7,754 nt of DNA from Chitinophagales bacterium (GTDB taxonomy: Bacteria; Bacteroidota; Bacteroidia; Chitinophagales; Chitinophagaceae), in the NCBI GenBank assembly GCA_025355935.1, contig JANXYS010000067.1, positions 1 through 7,754 of the forward strand, given 5' to 3'. Numbering within the stretch: position 1 is the stretch's first letter; each line of letters opens with the position of its first letter. A model generated the notes under the pieces. It did no database searches, was not told the origin of the DNA, and was given only the letters and a program-made list of their open reading frames with translations. Below are positions 1-7,087 of this stretch, piece after piece. Both the position numbers and the translations under genes were made by a program.

Positions 1-792
1 TTTCACCCGCAGGGCAGGGCTATGCAAGCAATTGACGATGTCATTATAGATACTATTGCAGTTATAAAAGCTGGCAAGCTTTAAGGAAAAAATCACTACG
101 GATTCATTTGGCGACTTCAGCCATTTCTTTAAGGGCTCAAAATTGGTTGCTTCAACATTATTCAGTTTGTTTAATAGTTTAATCTGTTGCCACTCGCTGA
201 TCGGGTAGGTCGTAACGTTTAGGAAACGCAATCCCAAAAATCCGTAAAATCCCACAAGCGCACACTGGGCCTCCTGGCGTACAAGTTCGTTGGTGCTGTT
301 TGTAAGTCTAAAAATTTTCTTTACATACTTCACTTGTTCCATCATAGCAAGTTGTTGCAGGCCCTTTGCCTTGATATGCCCCTTTATATTATTGAGTTTT
401 CTATAAGAGTCAGCATCAAGATTCAACGACTCATACATCTTCTTAAGATTTTGACTGGCCGATCCCGAAAGATTTATTTTCGCCTTTATTAATTCGTTAA
501 GCAGGCAATTTCTAAAACTTGACTTCTCCAGCAAACTTTTGGTCTCAGCGGTATAAAAAACCGCTTCCTCTTCATCCGCGAATACTGCCTGACTTATTAA
601 CCCGGCAATGAGTTGTTGCCATAATCCTTTCCTGTGCTCTATTCTTTTTTTGTTGACTGTAAAACCTGCAATTAAAACAAGTAGCAAAATTAACAGCGCT
701 AAAAAGGCATAAATAACATTTATACACGAGTAGGCGTCTATATCGGTGAAAAACAAAAGGAGCGATTTTGATAACTTAAATAAAGCAAGCAT
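1..792 (-). CDS. Membrane-anchored HEAT-repeat-like protein (partial, C-terminus outside window)
   Basis: An open frame of 264 codons runs without a stop from an ATG at 792 to the window edge, so the C-terminus is missing. I translated it by hand. Residues about 24-46 form one strongly hydrophobic helix followed by basic residues (NKKR), which fits an N-terminal membrane anchor with the rest in the cytoplasm. The remainder is mostly alpha-helical and lysine-rich. Two stretches look like HEAT-repeat helices: around residues 168-185 (NELVRQEAQCALVG) and around 227-243 (SPNESVVIFSLKLASFY). HEAT repeats are protein-interaction scaffolds, so a docking role is likely; no enzyme motif is visible. 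The start follows the receiver gene directly: the sequence reads TAA TAA ATG, leaving 3 bp between the receiver stop and this ATG, so translational coupling is likely. The HEAT assignment is by pattern and is moderately sure; the existence of the gene is very likely. Confidence 0.8.
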   Translation of the reverse strand, partial: MLALFKLSKSLLLFFTDIDAYSCINVIYAFLALLILLLVLIAGFTVNKKRIEHRKGLWQQLIAGLISQAVFADEEEAVFYTAETKSLLEKSSFRNCLLNELIKAKINLSGSASQNLKKMYESLNLDADSYRKLNNIKGHIKAKGLQQLAMMEQVKYVKKIFRLTNSTNELVRQEAQCALVGFYGFLGLRFLNVTTYPISEWQQIKLLNKLNNVEATNFEPLKKWLKSPNESVVIFSLKLASFYNCNSIYNDIVNCLHSPALRVK

Positions 793-795
793 TTA

Positions 796-1167
796 TTAAA
801 CTTTAGATGCTAAAAGAACATATCTCTTAACCCTCATGGATAGTTCATTCGGGCTAAATGGTTTCGTGATATAATCGTCGGCGCCCAACTGAAAGGCCTC
901 CAGCACAACGTTTTCCTGACCCATAGCAGAGAGAACAATTACCGGGATACTGGCACCCGCTTTCTTTTTTGCGGCTCCTATAATTTCAAGACCTGATGCA
1001 AAAGGCATCATAATATCAGTTATGATCAGGTCGGGGGAGATACCCTCAAGTTGTTTTAGTGCTTCCCTGCCATCATGGGCTATCATAACGGTATGGCCGT
1101 CTTTTTTCAGCCGATATTCAATGGTCTTAGATATTATTAAATCATCTTCAGCTACAAGTATAATCAT
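796..1167 (-). CDS. Stand-alone response-regulator receiver domain
   Basis: This 123-residue protein is one complete CheY-like receiver domain and nothing more. The acidic pocket is Glu7-Asp8-Asp9, the phospho-acceptor is Asp51 (in LIITDIMMP), the switch hydroxyl is Ser80 (VLSAMG), the aromatic switch residue is Tyr99 and the conserved lysine is Lys102 (DDYITKPF). All residues needed for phosphorylation are present. No DNA-binding or enzymatic output domain follows, and the protein stops about 18 residues after the lysine. It therefore probably works by binding a partner or as a phosphate shuttle. It starts 14 bp after the hybrid kinase stop and ends 3 bp before the HEAT-like gene, which places it inside an operon. 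The likely phosphodonor is the HPt domain of the kinase next door, and the HEAT-like protein is a candidate target; both are inferences from position. Confidence 0.95.
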   Translation of the reverse strand: MIILVAEDDLIISKTIEYRLKKDGHTVMIAHDGREALKQLEGISPDLIITDIMMPFASGLEIIGAAKKKAGASIPVIVLSAMGQENVVLEAFQLGADDYITKPFSPNELSMRVKRYVLLASKV

Positions 1168-1181
1168 AGGTTTTAATTTTG

Positions 1182-4100
1182 CTATACTACCACATCTTCA
1201 GCACTTTTGATGCTTGTTAGATGTAACTGTAAGGGTGCTTCCATCATTTTATATTCTTCATATAGCTCTTTGACCAGAACTTCAATGCCGTCGGCTTTTT
1301 TAGCCTTTGCAGTTCCTTCCATTTTTATTAAAACCCGATGGAAACGTTCGGCTTGTAACAATCCTGCACTTCCTTTTAGTTTGTGAGCTTTCTTTTGAAT
1401 CGTATCGAATTCGCTGGCCGTGCATGCCTGCTCCAATTGAATCAATTCGCCGGGTGTGTTTGCCAGGAAGATGCCAATTATATCTGACAGATATTCATTG
1501 TCCTCCATTTCTTCCAGGAGACTCAGGTCAAATAAATCATTGTTTGATTTCTGAGCAGGGGACTTTTCAGAACTATAAACTGGGTTATCATCAAGTAACA
1601 AACTTAATCGTTGGTACAAATTTGAAAAATTGAAGGGCTTCGAGAGGTAATCGTTCATCCCAATTTCTATACACTTTTCTTTTTCGTTTTTTAATGCCGA
1701 TGCCGTCATCGCTACGATAGGAATATCTAGCTTCATTACTGACCGTATATACCTGGTTGCCGCATATCCATCCATTTCTGGCATTTGCAGGTCCATAATT
1801 ACGAGGTGGTAATCTTTATCCTTAAGACGTGCGATCGCTTCTTTTCCGTTATTTGCGATATCGACTATTCCACCGGCTCGTTGCAAAACCTGCTTTATCA
1901 CCTTTTGATTTATTTCATTATCCTCAGCAACAAGAAACTTTTTGCCGGTAAGAAGTGATCGGAAATCTTTGAGTATTTTCTCACCGGAGGGCAGTACGCG
2001 GTTACTTTTACTATAATGATACGGGATTGAAAATTGAAAGGTAGTACCAATATCTATTTTACTTTCTACAGAAATGGTCCCTTGTTGCATTTCCACGAGT
2101 TGTTTAGTAATGGCTAATCCCAGTCCTGTGCCACCGTATTTTCGCGTTGTGTTGGTACTTGCCTGCGTAAAGCTTTCAAAAATATTACAAAGGGTACCGG
2201 TCTCAATGCCTATACCTGTATCTGCTACTGAAAAATTTAAGATGACGTCTTCCGCAGTTTTTTTCTCTACCCGGATATTAATGCTCAAACCGCCGCGATG
2301 AGTAAACTTTATAGCATTGCCTATGAGGTTTACGAGCACCTGGTTAAGCCGGTATGGATCGCCGTTTATGGAAAGCGGGACATCTTTATCAATCGTAAGT
2401 TCAAGCATTAACTGTCTTTCGCTTACCTGGTGCTTGAAAAGCGCCTTGATGTTCTCTAAAACTTCAGTAAGATTAAAATCAATTTTTTCTATCGTTAATT
2501 TTCCGGCTTGAATTTTTGAAAAATCGAGAATATCGTTAATGATCACTAAAAGATGATCAGCTGAGCGTTTTATTGTTGTGGCAAATTCTCTTTGTTCGCC
2601 GTTTAAATCTGTATCTAATAAAAGGTCATTCATCCCCTGTATACCATTCATCGGGGTCCGAATTTCATGGCTCATATTTGCGAGGAACTGCTCCTGGAGT
2701 ATCTTAGCGTCTTCCGCCACTTTTTTGGCTTCAATCAGCTCCTCGTGATATTTAACCCTTTCGGTTATGTCGGTAGCAATACCACTTATCCCATAAATTT
2801 TATTGTTGTTATCCATCAACGGAAACTTCATATTTAAAATGGTATGCGTTCCATAGGGCGTATCTATAATTTCCTCCCTTCCGACTGGTTGGTTTGTCCT
2901 TATCACCTCGTCATCAGAGTTTTTAAATCGTTGTGCCATTTCAGCATCCACAATATCAAAATTTGTTTTGCCAATGACCATGTCGTTAGTCACATTAAAT
3001 CTTTTTCGAAACTCCTTGTTAGTTAGCAGGTATTTGCCCTCAAGATCTTTTACATAAATCATTGAGGTCGCATTATCAAGAATGGATTGTAAAAGTTCCT
3101 GGTTATGTAATAACTCTAACTCGTATTTCTTTACAACCGATTCCATTTTCTTTCGTTCCGTGATATCTTTAATGATGCACTGAAAGCCAGTAGGTTTAGC
3201 ATTCTCGACTATTAATACAGCTGACTGTTCTACCCATTTGATGTTGCCTTCTCTAGTATATATGCAAAATTCTAAAATGGTTTCTTTAATACTATCTTCC
3301 ACTTGCATTCTGTATCGGTCACTAACCATTTGAAGGCAATCCTGGGTAACAAATTCTGAGAATCTTTTGCCTTTAAGTTCTTCCATCTTATAACCGGTTA
3401 ATTGAAAGCCTTTACTACTGGCAAATGTTATGATGCCATCTAACGATGTGGTATACATTACAACACCAGAATTTTCGATAAGATTGCGGTATAAAACCTC
3501 CTTACTGGCTAGTTCATCTTTTGCTTTGTGCAAATTAATTTCCGATATTTTTCTTTTTTCGTCAGTTTTGTTCAGCGAACGTGATATCCACCACATTAAT
3601 ACCGAAAATGTCGATATAATTAATGTTACGCCCAGAGCTGATCCGAATTCTGCATCATACAAGTTTAATTTAGTTCCTTCAAGCCTTAGCCAGCTGATAA
3701 TTACAGGTATTGCTATTGAAAAGGGCAGTAGTCTTCTTATCAAAACACCTCCAATATTCTGATGCATAACAACAGAAATAAAACCAGTTTTATAACGGGA
3801 TACAATAATAGCCAGCGTAAGCGCGCAAAATGTTAGGGCGGTATGTAATGCCATTGGAACATAAGCTGTGAGGCGATAAAACGACCTGGATGCATAGATG
3901 TATCCAATTATTGCGAGTACACTAATTACAAATGCTACGAGTGCAACTATCTGGGAAAAATTGTAATTGCTCGCTTTTTTATTATCCAAAATAAATAAAC
4001 TATAGCCTGCCAATAGAAAACATATTATGGTGTTAGGTGCCATTTTATTGCCGTTCAAATGTTCCGTGTAAAGCATTTGATCCAGGCCGATATTAAAAAT

Positions 4101-4394
4101 ATGAATAAAATTCGCCAGCGATAGGAGGGCAATAATCATTATAGCCAGGCTAACAACTTTGCTAATTTTTTTATAAATTGACGAATTAGATTCCTGGCCA
4201 AGGGCTAAAGAGATCCCGCTAAAAAGGAACATATAGGCAGTAAGCGGATTCATGGATACCAGGTGTGGTAATACACTCTTTAGTGAACCGATATTGAATT
4301 GCCAGCCTACTATGGCCATTCCTGGAATACAAAAAACTATTGCTATTAAGGCAGAATAGAAAAGCCGCGGATTAATTAACTTAGCCTCCATCAT
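1182..4394 (-). CDS. Membrane-bound hybrid histidine kinase (8 TM, PAS-PAS-HisKA-HATPase-REC-HPt)
   Basis: This 1070-residue kinase has about eight hydrophobic helices in residues 13-273 and no large periplasmic loop. Two PAS domains follow, at about 300-416 and 433-547; both end in the typical DITER motif. The HisKA dimerisation domain has the H-box LANMSHEIRTP with His576. The ATPase domain (about 640-792) shows the N-box around Asn689/Asn693, the G1 box DTGIGI (725-730), the FESFTQ box (739-744) and the G2 box GGTGLGL (754-760). A receiver (about 818-934) carries Glu824/Asp825, phospho-acceptor Asp868, Thr897 and Lys919. A C-terminal HPt domain (about 955-1060) has His1004 in KKAHKLKGSAG. 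Every phosphorelay residue is intact, so a His-Asp-His relay is expected, with the stand-alone receiver encoded 14 bp downstream as the probable final acceptor. The start is a double ATG (4394 or 4391) without a clear Shine-Dalgarno sequence. The signal sensed is unknown. Confidence 0.97.
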   Translation of the reverse strand: MMEAKLINPRLFYSALIAIVFCIPGMAIVGWQFNIGSLKSVLPHLVSMNPLTAYMFLFSGISLALGQESNSSIYKKISKVVSLAIMIIALLSLANFIHIFNIGLDQMLYTEHLNGNKMAPNTIICFLLAGYSLFILDNKKASNYNFSQIVALVAFVISVLAIIGYIYASRSFYRLTAYVPMALHTALTFCALTLAIIVSRYKTGFISVVMHQNIGGVLIRRLLPFSIAIPVIISWLRLEGTKLNLYDAEFGSALGVTLIISTFSVLMWWISRSLNKTDEKRKISEINLHKAKDELASKEVLYRNLIENSGVVMYTTSLDGIITFASSKGFQLTGYKMEELKGKRFSEFVTQDCLQMVSDRYRMQVEDSIKETILEFCIYTREGNIKWVEQSAVLIVENAKPTGFQCIIKDITERKKMESVVKKYELELLHNQELLQSILDNATSMIYVKDLEGKYLLTNKEFRKRFNVTNDMVIGKTNFDIVDAEMAQRFKNSDDEVIRTNQPVGREEIIDTPYGTHTILNMKFPLMDNNNKIYGISGIATDITERVKYHEELIEAKKVAEDAKILQEQFLANMSHEIRTPMNGIQGMNDLLLDTDLNGEQREFATTIKRSADHLLVIINDILDFSKIQAGKLTIEKIDFNLTEVLENIKALFKHQVSERQLMLELTIDKDVPLSINGDPYRLNQVLVNLIGNAIKFTHRGGLSINIRVEKKTAEDVILNFSVADTGIGIETGTLCNIFESFTQASTNTTRKYGGTGLGLAITKQLVEMQQGTISVESKIDIGTTFQFSIPYHYSKSNRVLPSGEKILKDFRSLLTGKKFLVAEDNEINQKVIKQVLQRAGGIVDIANNGKEAIARLKDKDYHLVIMDLQMPEMDGYAATRYIRSVMKLDIPIVAMTASALKNEKEKCIEIGMNDYLSKPFNFSNLYQRLSLLLDDNPVYSSEKSPAQKSNNDLFDLSLLEEMEDNEYLSDIIGIFLANTPGELIQLEQACTASEFDTIQKKAHKLKGSAGLLQAERFHRVLIKMEGTAKAKKADGIEVLVKELYEEYKMMEAPLQLHLTSIKSAEDVVV

Positions 4395-4514
4395 GTTTTA
4401 AGGATATTGGTTTTCGATCGAAAGAAGAATTGAAGGAATGGCATAGGTTAGCATATTTATCAGATCTACAACTGTTATTGAGTAGCTTTTTTATTCATTT
4501 AAATTAATTCATAG
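4395..4514. other. 120-bp spacer between yaiO-like gene and hybrid kinase gene
   Basis: The spacer is AT-rich. It contains a 6-bp inverted repeat (GTAGCT at 4482-4487 with AGCTAC at 4513-4518, the latter overlapping the yaiO-like stop), but the loop is 25 bases and no T-run follows on the minus strand, so it is not a convincing terminator. I see no clear Bacteroidota promoter (TTG ... TAnnTTTG). Read-through from the barrel gene into the kinase gene is the simplest reading, although a separate weak kinase promoter cannot be excluded. Confidence 0.4.
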
Positions 4515-5333
4515 CTACAAAAATCTCTGTAGACCTAAACCAAAATTAATTTGCCTTATATAATTTTTAACTTCGGTTTCCTGGCTCATCCATCCTGCAT
4601 TCACAAGCACAACATTCTTTTTTCCAAATGAGTTTCTCAAGGTAATCTCAGCTTTTTTCGAGCTCATTCTGGCAGTTGTATTCAGGCTGATATTATTCTT
4701 ACCGTCATCAGGGGAGATACCGCTGCCAAAGGCGAGCATCAAATAATCCTTGTCGTTAAAATAATAACGCGTCTTTAGGAAATAAGATTGTGAAACACTG
4801 TTAGCCCCGGGCGTTAAATAAGTACTGAGATTAAACCAAAAGCGTTTATAATACTTTCCGATCGATGCTGTGTAAATCCATATGGACGAATCAAAATGAA
4901 TAAGTCTGAATCCCCCTTCTGCTTCAAAAGCGGCAGGTAGAGAAACATACAACGAGAAGCCTGCCCGGTATTTCGGAAAAAGTAAAGGGTCGTTCGAATA
5001 TCCAGCGTTTAAGTAAGTGTACACTTTTTTTGATATGGCGGGGTAGGCATCCGCTTCTAATTGCATTCCCGATTTGCTGAACCGATTAGCATAATTCAGC
5101 CTCGCAACACGGGGAATTTTCCCAACCTGCTGTGAATATTCAAGGCTTAAGAGATGCCAGGGCTTACGGACTGCTTTACTAAAAGCAATTATATCATATT
5201 TTATCCCCAGGCTTTTAGTTTCAATTTTATTATCAGAACGAAGTGATGAATCTTGAGCATTGACAGTAAGCCATAAAAATGTACAACTCACAAAAAGAAC
5301 CAGGCACTGTAATATCTTAAATCTGAATTGCAT
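4515..5333 (-). CDS. YaiO-family outer-membrane beta-barrel protein
   Basis: This 272-residue protein has a signal peptide with a basic start and a hydrophobic core, probably cleaved after Ala26 (TVNA/QDSS). The mature part alternates polar and hydrophobic/aromatic residues as in an outer-membrane barrel. I recognise YaiO-family signatures: AYPAISKKVYTYLNAGYSND (about 96-115), the FPKYRAGFSLYVSLP segment (119-133), FEAEGGFRLIHFD (136-148), WIYTASIGKYY (152-162), TYLTPG (171-176), RYYFNDKDYL (189-198) and SGISPDD (204-210). The chain ends in QRFL, with Phe next to last, close to the usual aromatic barrel-assembly signal. Length is near the E. coli YaiO size, and no TPR region precedes the barrel. 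In E. coli yaiO neighbours yaiP, a glycosyltransferase gene; the biochemical function of the family is not settled. It is the first gene of the four-gene run here, 120 bp ahead of the hybrid kinase. Confidence 0.88.
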   Translation of the reverse strand: MQFRFKILQCLVLFVSCTFLWLTVNAQDSSLRSDNKIETKSLGIKYDIIAFSKAVRKPWHLLSLEYSQQVGKIPRVARLNYANRFSKSGMQLEADAYPAISKKVYTYLNAGYSNDPLLFPKYRAGFSLYVSLPAAFEAEGGFRLIHFDSSIWIYTASIGKYYKRFWFNLSTYLTPGANSVSQSYFLKTRYYFNDKDYLMLAFGSGISPDDGKNNISLNTTARMSSKKAEITLRNSFGKKNVVLVNAGWMSQETEVKNYIRQINFGLGLQRFL

Positions 5334-5384
5334 TCACTGTCAGTTTTCGTCTAATTAACGCTAAAGACATGTATAATATTAGGA

Positions 5385-5394
5385 TTGTTAACAA
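5385..5394. promoter_or_regulatory. Palindrome TTGTTAACAA upstream of the yaiO-like gene, possible operator/promoter region
   Basis: A perfect 10-bp palindrome lies 52 bp upstream of the barrel start codon. On the minus strand its TTG is followed, after 18 bases, by TACATGTC, a partial match to the Bacteroidota -7 element TAnnTTTG (four of six fixed positions). This makes a weak promoter candidate with an operator-like dyad over its upstream element. A match of this quality is expected by chance fairly often in AT-rich DNA. Confidence 0.22.
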
Positions 5395-5595
5395 CGAATT
5401 TAGTTTGGAAAACATAAGTTAGTTTCATGATTTTTAGGAGCAACATAAACATCTTTTGAGTTGCTTCCAGGAGGAAACAGGCAGAAATTATAGGAATTGC
5501 GCAATGTTTAATTGGATTTAGGTGTTGAGGTTAAAATTAACTCCTATCTGATGATTAATCGTAGACGAAGACATTGAGTTTTAGTAGTAAATCTT

Positions 5596-5625
5596 CTAGC
5601 GCCATGCCATGTGATGTACCGCTAG
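5596..5625. repeat. Inverted repeat CTAGCG...CGCTAG
   Basis: A 6-bp stem (5596-5601 with 5620-5625) encloses an 18-base loop in otherwise non-coding DNA. On the plus strand it is followed by TTTTAAAAT, which is too weak for a confident terminator, and no plus-strand gene leads into it. Its role is unknown. Confidence 0.3.
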
Positions 5626-5760
5626 TTTTAAAATAGTGCAGGCTGAAAAAAAGAGCAGACATATTTTGACCTTAAAGAGTGTAGTCGGAAATGACATGTC
5701 ACTTTCAAACCCTCCAGAGATTTTGTAAGCGGAAAGGTAGCCTATAGCAAATTCAATCGC

Positions 5761-5774
5761 CGATAAATTTATCG
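5761..5774. repeat. 14-bp perfect palindrome CGATAAATTTATCG
   Basis: Positions 5761-5774 read the same on both strands, and a further G/C pair matches one base out (5759 with 5776) after a mismatch. It sits about 33 bp downstream (minus-strand sense) of the lipoprotein terminator and about 430 bp upstream of the barrel start. A dimeric regulator site is one reading; a small hairpin is another. No family-specific operator is recognised. Confidence 0.35.
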
Positions 5775-5806
5775 CCTCGGGAGTGTAAGGTTTTAACTTT
5801 CGGTAT

Positions 5807-5835
5807 AAAAAAAAACCGACTGAAGAATCAGTCGG
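5807..5835 (-). terminator. Intrinsic terminator of the lipoprotein gene
   Basis: On the minus strand a 7-bp GC-rich stem (CCGACTG with CAGTCGG, 5816-5822 and 5829-5835) with a 6-base loop is followed directly by nine T residues (5807-5815). It lies 37 bp past the stop of the lipoprotein gene and insulates it from the YaiO/kinase run further left. Confidence 0.9.
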
Positions 5836-5872
5836 CAAATTTAAAAAATGAGGTGCTTGAAATCAAAAAGAA

Positions 5873-6544
5873 CTAGTCGTGTTTAAATTCTATCTCATCA
5901 CTGTCTTTAAAATTATTGAGAATGATATTATATAGAGCCTCATTATTTGAAGAATTAATTAATATATTTCCGTTAGTCCGTACTGCGCCATCAAGCATTG
6001 TTTGCGTGATACCCCGGCTCAGTAAAGCAAGATTAAGCGATGTAAGCGCCTGATAGCCGCTATTAGCCGAAATAATTACGTTGTTCATTTCCGTTTCAAT
6101 TTCCAGTGGGCTGGAAATACGGAAAATGACGGGAATTGGAGCGCCGGTGGAGGTGTAATTACCGTGTAACTCTAACGCAGGTTCTGCTGTAGTGGGAACC
6201 AATTCTACTTTAAAGTCAACCTCTTTATATGTCCCAGGAGTAAGTGTGACATTTCCGAGAGTGGATATACCGGAAAACAGATCAATGTGCTGTTGTAACT
6301 CCGACTTGTATTCCAATTCTCCGTTCGGCCCTTCGCCTTCAAACTTTACCTCACTGGCGTTACCATAGCCGGAAGTCCAGACGATATTGCCTGATTCTAC
6401 ACGCCCGATTACGGATGACCTGTTTGTTGTTTGTAGTTGATACGAAATGCCTGGGGGGTTAGTACTTTCTTTTTTGCAACTTACCATTAGTAAAGTTGTA
6501 AGTGACATGAAAGCAACGGTCGAAAAAATCTTGTGGTTTTTCAT
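5873..6544 (-). CDS. Predicted lipoprotein of unknown function
   Basis: I place the start at the ATG at 6544, giving 223 residues, because it opens directly into a lipoprotein signal peptide: MKNHK, then a hydrophobic core, then LMVSC with the lipidated Cys23. An in-frame ATG at 6592 would add 16 residues ahead of the signal peptide and is less likely. The mature protein is polar and beta-rich with many Thr, Asn, Gly and Val residues and no catalytic motif. It contains two acidic/hydrophobic strands before a segment rich in Asn/Ser near the C-terminus (GNILINSSNNEALYNIILNN). The layout resembles the beta-sandwich lipoproteins of Bacteroidota annotated with DUF4382-like domains, but I cannot confirm membership. 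The lysines after the cysteine (CKKES) do not match the acidic surface-export signal known in this phylum, so a periplasm-facing location is more likely. It is a single-gene unit ending in an intrinsic terminator. Confidence 0.8.
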   Translation of the reverse strand: MKNHKIFSTVAFMSLTTLLMVSCKKESTNPPGISYQLQTTNRSSVIGRVESGNIVWTSGYGNASEVKFEGEGPNGELEYKSELQQHIDLFSGISTLGNVTLTPGTYKEVDFKVELVPTTAEPALELHGNYTSTGAPIPVIFRISSPLEIETEMNNVIISANSGYQALTSLNLALLSRGITQTMLDGAVRTNGNILINSSNNEALYNIILNNFKDSDEIEFKHD

Positions 6545-7087
6545 TTGAGGTTTAGTTGTGGTGAATAATAAATAAACTTTGTCAAACCACATGCCATAAA
6601 ATGTGAACGCTTTGTGAAGTACGCTTGTGATGAATCCACTTTAATAGCAATACTCAATGACTTGCAGACGTTGCCAGGTGTGAGGAGTAGGCTGCATAAA
6701 CGGGAAAATAAAATACCATTCGAAAAAAGGAGTGATGAATAGTAAACGAATTATTTCAGTTTTCAAATAAGTATTCGAGAAACATTTGTGAGGATTGTCC
6801 ATTATAGGCGTCTAAACATATGAGCCATAAAATTATCGAGCGTTTTGGGATATTTTTCTGTGCGCCTGAGGAGAGAGCAGATCATTTTGTTTCGATGGTT
6901 GGTCGTCGATAGGCATCGCTTTAACGGGATGGGATAGACGCCCTTTCAATATATATAATTAAATGAAAATTATTTTTTGTTAGGTAATCCTTATACTTAT
7001 AAAAGGTAAAGCATAATTAATAGGAAATGTTTCTTAATAACAAGCATTACCGGCATAAATTATTACCTTTCCTGTCGTATCATATAA
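6545..7087. other. Intergenic region between dps-like and lipoprotein genes
   Basis: About 540 bp without a supportable gene. It should carry the lipoprotein promoter at its left end and the 3' end of the dps-like transcript at its right end; neither shows a strong consensus. Notable items are an 11-codon plus-strand frame at 6735 behind AGGAG, a 30-codon plus-strand frame at 6820-6912 without a ribosome site, a 7-bp inverted repeat GGCGTCT/AGACGCC (6807-6813 and 6936-6942), and an AT-rich block around 6950-6980. I see no insertion-sequence ends or tRNA/rRNA signature. Confidence 0.45.
7002..7070. repeat. Inverted repeat AAAGGTAA...TTACCTTT downstream of the dps-like gene
   Basis: An 8-bp perfect inverted repeat (7002-7009 with 7063-7070) with a 53-base interior lies just past the dps-like stop. 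A second pair, AGGAAA/TTTCCT, lies partly inside it (7022-7027 and 7068-7073). The structure could form a long imperfect hairpin at the 3' end of the dps-like mRNA, but there is no T-run directly after it on the minus strand, so a classic intrinsic terminator is not supported. Confidence 0.3.

Larger units (their letters stand above)
5334..5806. other. Non-coding region upstream of the YaiO/kinase operon
   Basis: About 470 bp lies between the lipoprotein terminator and the barrel start with no supportable gene. It should hold the promoter of the four-gene run. It contains a 10-bp palindrome TTGTTAACAA (5385-5394), a 6-bp stem CTAGCG/CGCTAG (5596-5625) and a 14-bp perfect palindrome (5761-5774). 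An 80-codon open frame on the minus strand crosses its left part, but that frame begins with TTG inside the upstream terminator hairpin and has no protein-like features. A long 5' untranslated leader or a small RNA is possible but not shown. Confidence 0.5.

Noticed and set aside
1022..3762. Several plus-strand open frames of 60-110 codons opposite the kinase and receiver genes (1022, 1307, 2074, 2317, 2844, 3430)
   Set aside because: They lie antisense to strongly supported kinase and receiver domains and have no domain features; they are shadows of the real reading frames.
4482..4518. Inverted repeat GTAGCT/AGCTAC as terminator of the yaiO-like gene
   Set aside because: Short stem, 25-base AT-rich loop and no T-run on the minus strand.
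5596..5838. 80-codon minus-strand open frame
   Set aside because: It begins with TTG inside the terminator hairpin of the lipoprotein gene and reads through the poly-T tract (giving GFFLY). It has no ribosome site and no recognisable domain.
6735..6770. 11-codon plus-strand frame after AGGAG
   Set aside because: Too short to support as a gene, and no plus-strand gene follows for it to act as a leader; kept only as a remark on the gap.
6820..6912. 30-codon plus-strand frame starting ATG AGC CAT
   Set aside because: No ribosome site, no homology I recognise and a length expected by chance.
6807..6942. Inverted repeat GGCGTCT/AGACGCC as mobile-element ends
   Set aside because: Only 7 bp, no flanking target duplication seen and no transposase between the arms.
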